Source: Aquimarina sp. (lineage in GTDB: Bacteria; Bacteroidota; Bacteroidia; Flavobacteriales; Flavobacteriaceae). From it: 9,742 bases of DNA. Position 1 is the stretch's first letter. The number at the start of each line of letters is the position of its first letter. This document shows, in pieces, positions 6,808 to 9,742 of the stretch. The position numbers and the translations under genes were made by a program. Location: NCBI GenBank assembly GCA_002697475.1, contig NZVW01000089.1, positions 1-9,742 on the forward strand. Direction: 5' to 3'. The notes beneath the pieces are model-generated. The model saw only the letters and a program-made list of their open reading frames with translations. It was not told the origin of the DNA and ran no database searches.

Positions 6808-7397
6808 TCTAGATAACCAAATACTGCAAAAATGGTAAAGATAAGATATTGTAAACTGGTAAATGTAAAGCCCTTGTAAAAATATAATGGTACTGATATC
6901 AAATCTCCTATAATCCAGAAAATCCAATTTTCAATTTTCCTTCTTGCCATCAACCACATTCCCACAAAAAATATTGCCGTTGTCAATGTATCTATGTAGG
7001 CGTAATTACTGTTCCACTTATCATTATATAGATACACTAAATAGACGAATAAAATACTTCCTAAAAAGATGAATATGCTTATAAACTTTTCTCTTGTCGA
7101 AGTTTTTGTAATAGGTGTTACTTCATTAGCTGTCTTTCTGGTCCAAATATACCAACCATAAATACTCATCATAAAATAGTACCCATTGATCATCATGTCA
7201 CCCAACAATGACCATTTATACAACAAATAAACAAATATTATAGTACTGATAATGCCTGTAGGATATACCCATATTTTATTAAACCACGCATACAGCACAC
7301 TGAGTAATCCGAAGATGACAGCAATAATCTCCAGGGTTATATCAATAGTATCATATCCTGAATATTGTCCGAAAAAAAAATCAAAAATCTGACTCAT
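6768..7397 (-). CDS. pnuC: PnuC-family vitamin (nicotinamide riboside or thiamine) transporter
   Basis: This 209-residue inner-membrane protein has the length and hydrophobic pattern of PnuC, with about seven membrane helices. Family signatures are visible: YKWSLLGDMMINGYYF (60-75), SIYGWYIW (78-85), YIDTLTTA (134-141) and the ENWIFWIIGDL segment with its WxxW motif (W158 and W161), followed by ISVPLYFYKG and GYLEWKK near the C terminus. PnuC proteins move nicotinamide riboside by facilitated diffusion, with uptake driven by phosphorylation inside; relatives called PnuT carry thiamine. The next gene encodes a NadR-type kinase, which favours nicotinamide riboside. The gene before encodes a thiamine-binding protein, which favours thiamine. 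Start ATG 7397 overlaps the previous gene by 17 bases. No TPP-riboswitch core was seen upstream of the operon. Transporter family is sure; substrate is open. Confidence 0.93.
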   Translation of the reverse strand: MSQIFDFFFGQYSGYDTIDITLEIIAVIFGLLSVLYAWFNKIWVYPTGIISTIIFVYLLYKWSLLGDMMINGYYFMMSIYGWYIWTRKTANEVTPITKTSTREKFISIFIFLGSILFVYLVYLYNDKWNSNYAYIDTLTTAIFFVGMWLMARRKIENWIFWIIGDLISVPLYFYKGFTFTSLQYLIFTIFAVFGYLEWKKIWNKRAVGV

Positions 7398-7641
7398 AAT
7401 CGCTTCTATCGGATTTCACCATTTTCATATACAAAAGCACATTATCCATGGATTCAAATGATTCTTTTATTTCCTTTGTTAGAAAGGTCATAATTTCATC
7501 ATACTCGCCATATATTTGAGTACTGAGAGGGTTTTCAAGGACGGTAAACCCAGATGCTCTTAATTTTTTTATAAAAGAAATTATATGTTCTTCAAAATCA
7601 TTTTGCAAAGGTGTAAATGTAAGCTCTATTGAAACTTTCAT
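7381..7641 (-). CDS. YkoF-like thiamine/hydroxymethylpyrimidine-binding protein
   Basis: The 86-residue protein resembles the small Thiamine_BP/MTH1187-YkoF family. It opens with a beta strand VSIELTFTPLQ (3-13), then a helix, then GFTVLENPLSTQIYGEYDEIM (31-51), which contains the family's strand-turn-strand with a conserved STQ/G segment, and ends with a second helix and strand (LLYMKMVKSDRSDYE). Its fold is expected to be a ferredoxin-like domain that dimerises. No signal peptide is present, so it is cytoplasmic, which suggests a ligand buffer or sensor rather than a periplasmic binding protein. It starts 11 bases after the phosphopantetheinyl transferase gene and overlaps pnuC by 17 bases, so the three are co-transcribed. 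Ligand assignment rests on family knowledge only; binding residues cannot be confirmed here. Confidence 0.82.
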   Translation of the reverse strand: MKVSIELTFTPLQNDFEEHIISFIKKLRASGFTVLENPLSTQIYGEYDEIMTFLTKEIKESFESMDNVLLYMKMVKSDRSDYESDF

Positions 7642-7652
7642 AAGTGATTAAT

Positions 7653-8279
7653 TTAGGGTATTACATAAGCGCAGGTAAAACCTTCAAACTCTATAAATGC
7701 TAATTCATAGCTATCCCGTTTTCCTTTATAATTGATAGTTGATTTTATCCTATTATTACTAAAATCAACTTCGGTAATTTTAATATGGTCCTTAAAACTT
7801 AACCCAGGAGTAGCATAAAGCTTATACAACGACTCCTTAACGCACCAAATAATAGTAAGTAAACTTATTCTGGTCTGTTCATTGTTGAAGAAGTGTTCTT
7901 CAGACGAGTGAACAAACTTATGTGCTATACTTGTGATCTTTTCTCTTTGTTTTTCAATATCAATTCCTATCTGTTGATTACTTATGATTATAGCCGAAAA
8001 ATTATAGGAATGCGTTATCGATATTTGGTTTCCGTCGTACAGGTGAGGCTTACCAAAATCATCATACCATAGATCTCTATCGTCATAGCTTACCTCTTTT
8101 AGTAAATGCCTGATACTCATAAACCCTCTTCTATGCATTTCAGACTTCATACTGTCTATTCTATTCTGACAATGAGGAGTTAAGCTAATATCTTTGTTAA
8201 GTACATCAAAAGGTTCATCTATTTTCCAGATTAAAACTTTTGTATGAGGTTGTGGCGTTATAGTTTTGTAAAGAGGCAT
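7653..8279 (-). CDS. 4'-phosphopantetheinyl transferase superfamily protein (Sfp-like)
   Basis: The enzyme transfers phosphopantetheine from CoA to a conserved serine of acyl or peptidyl carrier proteins. The 208-residue protein has the three family motifs: ISITHSYN (86-93; the SxSHS-like segment with H90), the magnesium site IGIDIEK (104-110; D107 and E109) and WCVKESLYK (145-153; W145, K148, E149 and K153). Length and motif spacing fit the Sfp/Gsp/EntD type rather than the short AcpS trimer. It is the first gene of the six-gene leftward operon and diverges from ahcY with a 130-base gap. No PKS or NRPS lies in the window, so its carrier protein is unknown; it may serve as the housekeeping transferase for fatty-acid ACP (inference). 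Start ATG 8279 is the only sensible one. Confidence 0.93.
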   Translation of the reverse strand: MPLYKTITPQPHTKVLIWKIDEPFDVLNKDISLTPHCQNRIDSMKSEMHRRGFMSIRHLLKEVSYDDRDLWYDDFGKPHLYDGNQISITHSYNFSAIIISNQQIGIDIEKQREKITSIAHKFVHSSEEHFFNNEQTRISLLTIIWCVKESLYKLYATPGLSFKDHIKITEVDFSNNRIKSTINYKGKRDSYELAFIEFEGFTCAYVIP

Positions 8280-8309
8280 TTATATTCTTAAAGTTATTAT
8301 GTACCTTTG
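8279..8309 (+). promoter_or_regulatory. Candidate ahcY promoter P1 (Bacteroidota type)
   Basis: TACCTTTG at 8302-8309 is an exact match to the Bacteroidota -7 consensus TAnnTTTG and is followed by the commonly seen C. A weaker -33 element TTTA at 8279-8282 sits 19 bases upstream and touches the start codon of the divergent gene. Transcription would begin near 8315, giving a leader of about 95 bases before the ahcY ATG. Confidence 0.65.
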
Positions 8310-8319
8310 CACTCTGAAA
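8289..8319 (-). promoter_or_regulatory. Candidate promoter of the phosphopantetheinyl transferase operon
   Basis: On the minus strand TTTC (8319-8316), a 19-base spacer and TAACTTTA (8296-8289) resemble the Bacteroidota TTTG/TAnnTTTG promoter with one mismatch in each element. It would give a leader of only a few bases before ATG 8279, so it is uncertain. It interleaves with the ahcY promoter. Confidence 0.3.
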
Positions 8320-8360
8320 ATCAAGATATTTTTAGTAAATAAAAAGCGAAGTTAGAATTT

Positions 8361-8390
8361 TTTGGTACGATATGCTAAAAAGTACCTTTT
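8361..8390 (+). promoter_or_regulatory. Candidate ahcY promoter P2 with overlapping GGTAC/GTACC hairpin
   Basis: TTTG (8361-8364), an 18-base spacer and TACCTTTT (8383-8390) form a second Bacteroidota-like promoter, one mismatch from the -7 consensus. The same bases contain GGTAC (8364-8368) and GTACC (8382-8386), able to form a 5-bp stem with a 13-base loop in RNA made from P1. GTACCTTT here (8382-8389) repeats that of P1 (8301-8308). Promoter or leader hairpin are alternative readings. Confidence 0.4.
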
Positions 8391-8409
8391 AAACATAAAA
8401 CAATCAAAT

Positions 8410-9726
8410 ATGAGTACAAAAACGGTTCCTTATGTTCCTTATAAAGTAAAGGATATATCATTAGCTTCTTGGGGAAGAAAAGAGATAGAACTTGCTGAAG
8501 CAGAAATGCCCGGTTTGATGTCCCTTAGAGAAGAGTATAAGAACGAGCAACCGCTAAAAGGAGCAAGAATAGCAGGTTGTCTGCATATGACCATTCAAAC
8601 AGCAGTTTTGATCGAAACTTTAAAGGCTCTAGGAGCTGAAGTTACCTGGAGCTCTTGTAATATCTTTTCTACACAGGACCACGCAGCTGCTGCGATTGCA
8701 GATGCAGGTATCCCTGTATATGCCTGGAAAGGAATGAATGAAGAAGAGTTTGACTGGTGCATTGAACAAACTCTGTTTTTTGGAGAAGAGCGTAAGCCGC
8801 TTAATATGATATTAGATGATGGTGGAGATTTAACTAATATGGTACTTGACAGGTATCCTGAATTAGTAGAGGGTATCAAAGGTTTATCTGAAGAGACTAC
8901 TACTGGTGTTCACCGTCTATACGAAAGAATGAAAAAGGGTACTTTACCAATGCCTGCAATTAACGTAAACGATTCTGTAACCAAGTCTAAGTTTGATAAC
9001 AAGTATGGTTGTAAAGAAAGTGCGGTGGATGCGATAAGAAGAGCTACAGATGTGATGCTAGCTGGAAAAAGAGTTGTGGTTTGCGGATATGGTGACGTTG
9101 GAAAAGGTACTGCTGCCTCTTTTAGAGGTGCCGGTTCTATTGTTACAGTAACCGAAATAGATCCTATTTGTGCGCTGCAGGCCGCTATGGATGGTTATGA
9201 AGTTAAGAAACTGGAAACAGTTGTAGGTAATGCGGATATCGTAATTACTACTACAGGTAATAAGGATATTGTAAGAGGTGAGCATTTCAAAGCCATGAAA
9301 GACAAAACTATCGTCTGCAATATCGGTCACTTTGATAACGAAATAGATGTTGCCTGGCTTAATAACAATTACGGAAAGACTAAAGACGAGATTAAGCCTC
9401 AAGTAGACAAATATACAGTAGATGGTAACGATATCATTCTATTGGCAGAAGGAAGACTGGTAAATCTAGGTTGCGCTACCGGGCATCCAAGTTTTGTAAT
9501 GAGTAATTCTTTTACGAATCAGACACTTGCACAGATCGAATTATGGAAAAACTCTGATCAGTATAAAAACGAAGTATATATGCTACCTAAACACCTTGAT
9601 GAAAAAGTGGCTAAGCTTCACTTAGCAAAATTAGGTGCTGAACTGGAAACATTAAGCGAAGATCAGGCAGAATATATTGGGGTAACTGTAGAAGGACCTT
9701 ATAAGCCTGAATATTACAGATATTAA
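8410..9726 (+). CDS. ahcY: Adenosylhomocysteinase (S-adenosyl-L-homocysteine hydrolase)
   Basis: This cytoplasmic NAD-dependent enzyme splits S-adenosylhomocysteine into adenosine and homocysteine, relieving product inhibition of methyltransferases and feeding the methyl cycle. The start is ATG 8410 (MSTKTVPYVPYKV), giving 438 residues. An in-frame TTG at 8362 would add 16 residues that look like leader sequence and was rejected. Signatures are complete: GCLHMTIQTA (56-65), SSCNIFSTQDHAAAA (81-95), DDGGD (136-140), EETTTGVHRLY (161-171), INVNDSVTKSKFDN (184-197, with substrate-site K192 and D196), Rossmann loop GYGDVGKG (226-233), NIGHFDNEID (304-313), GCATGHPSFVMSNSF (354-368), and the C-terminal KPEYYRY that completes the neighbouring subunit's NAD site. 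It is transcribed away from the vitamin operon, probably from P1 and/or P2. Only 16 bases follow the stop, and no terminator is visible in them. Confidence 0.98.
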   Translation: MSTKTVPYVPYKVKDISLASWGRKEIELAEAEMPGLMSLREEYKNEQPLKGARIAGCLHMTIQTAVLIETLKALGAEVTWSSCNIFSTQDHAAAAIADAGIPVYAWKGMNEEEFDWCIEQTLFFGEERKPLNMILDDGGDLTNMVLDRYPELVEGIKGLSEETTTGVHRLYERMKKGTLPMPAINVNDSVTKSKFDNKYGCKESAVDAIRRATDVMLAGKRVVVCGYGDVGKGTAASFRGAGSIVTVTEIDPICALQAAMDGYEVKKLETVVGNADIVITTTGNKDIVRGEHFKAMKDKTIVCNIGHFDNEIDVAWLNNNYGKTKDEIKPQVDKYTVDGNDIILLAEGRLVNLGCATGHPSFVMSNSFTNQTLAQIELWKNSDQYKNEVYMLPKHLDEKVAKLHLAKLGAELETLSEDQAEYIGVTVEGPYKPEYYRY

Positions 9727-9742
9727 TCCGTACAAATATTAA

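Noticed and set aside
6808..6927. Forty-residue N-terminal extension of the NadR-type kinase
   Set aside because: It lies wholly within pnuC in another frame, looks like a shadow of its membrane segments, and the family begins just before the P-loop.
7642..8361. TPP riboswitch controlling the thiamine-binding/PnuC genes
   Set aside because: Only 11 bases precede the thiamine-binding gene, and neither that gap nor 8280-8361 shows the THI-box core.
8362..8409. Sixteen-residue extension of AhcY from TTG
   Set aside because: The ATG at 8410 gives the normal N terminus, and the extension covers promoter-like sequence.
8280..8409. SAH or SAM riboswitch in the ahcY leader
   Set aside because: The leader is short and AT-rich, with only one 5-bp hairpin; no conserved riboswitch core was recognised.
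8595..9402. Leftward open frames antisense to ahcY (8595-8879 and 9058-9402), and similar short rightward frames inside the leftward genes
   Set aside because: They have low-complexity or improbable protein sequences and lie fully opposite well-conserved genes.

Overview
The window looks like chromosomal DNA from a member of the Bacteroidota, most likely a marine or aquatic Flavobacteriaceae. It is AT-rich, the gaps lack obvious Shine-Dalgarno sequences, and one gap holds an exact copy of the Bacteroidota -7 promoter element (TAnnTTTG). The gene families also fit: DUF4301, a PepSY-like small secreted protein, a stand-alone NadR-type kinase beside PnuC, and a hybrid kinase with REC and HPt domains. 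Taxonomy is inferred from these traits; no homology search was run.

Layout. (1) 1-3589 holds a two-component module. A 5'-truncated hybrid histidine kinase runs rightward and an NtrC-type sigma-54 response regulator runs leftward. They converge with one base between their stop codons. Kinase His, REC Asp, HPt His and regulator Asp are all visible, which is enough for a four-step phosphorelay. (2) 3660-4082 is a single small secreted PepSY-like protein with a strong intrinsic terminator. (3) 4272-8279 is a tightly packed leftward operon of six genes, in transcription order: Sfp-type 4'-phosphopantetheinyl transferase, YkoF-like thiamine-binding protein, PnuC-family vitamin transporter, NadR-type kinase, DUF4301 protein, and ArfB ribosome-rescue hydrolase. 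Four of its five junctions overlap (17, 40, 4 and 4 bases), and the last two genes start with GTG inside the previous gene's TGA stop (GTGA). (4) 8280-9726 is a divergent promoter region followed by adenosylhomocysteinase (ahcY).

How the genes may work together. The thiamine-binding protein, PnuC and NadR-type kinase form a vitamin-precursor uptake and phosphorylation-trapping set. Whether the substrate is nicotinamide riboside or thiamine is not settled by sequence: the kinase points to nicotinamide riboside and the small binding protein to thiamine. The DUF4301 protein, usually left as unknown function, carries a series of motifs in the same order as the UDPGP-type pyrophosphorylases, so it may be a divergent nucleotidyltransferase. 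This is the most interesting lead. The window contains no mobile element, CRISPR array, tRNA or rRNA that I could see, and no clear defence or otherwise unprecedented system.
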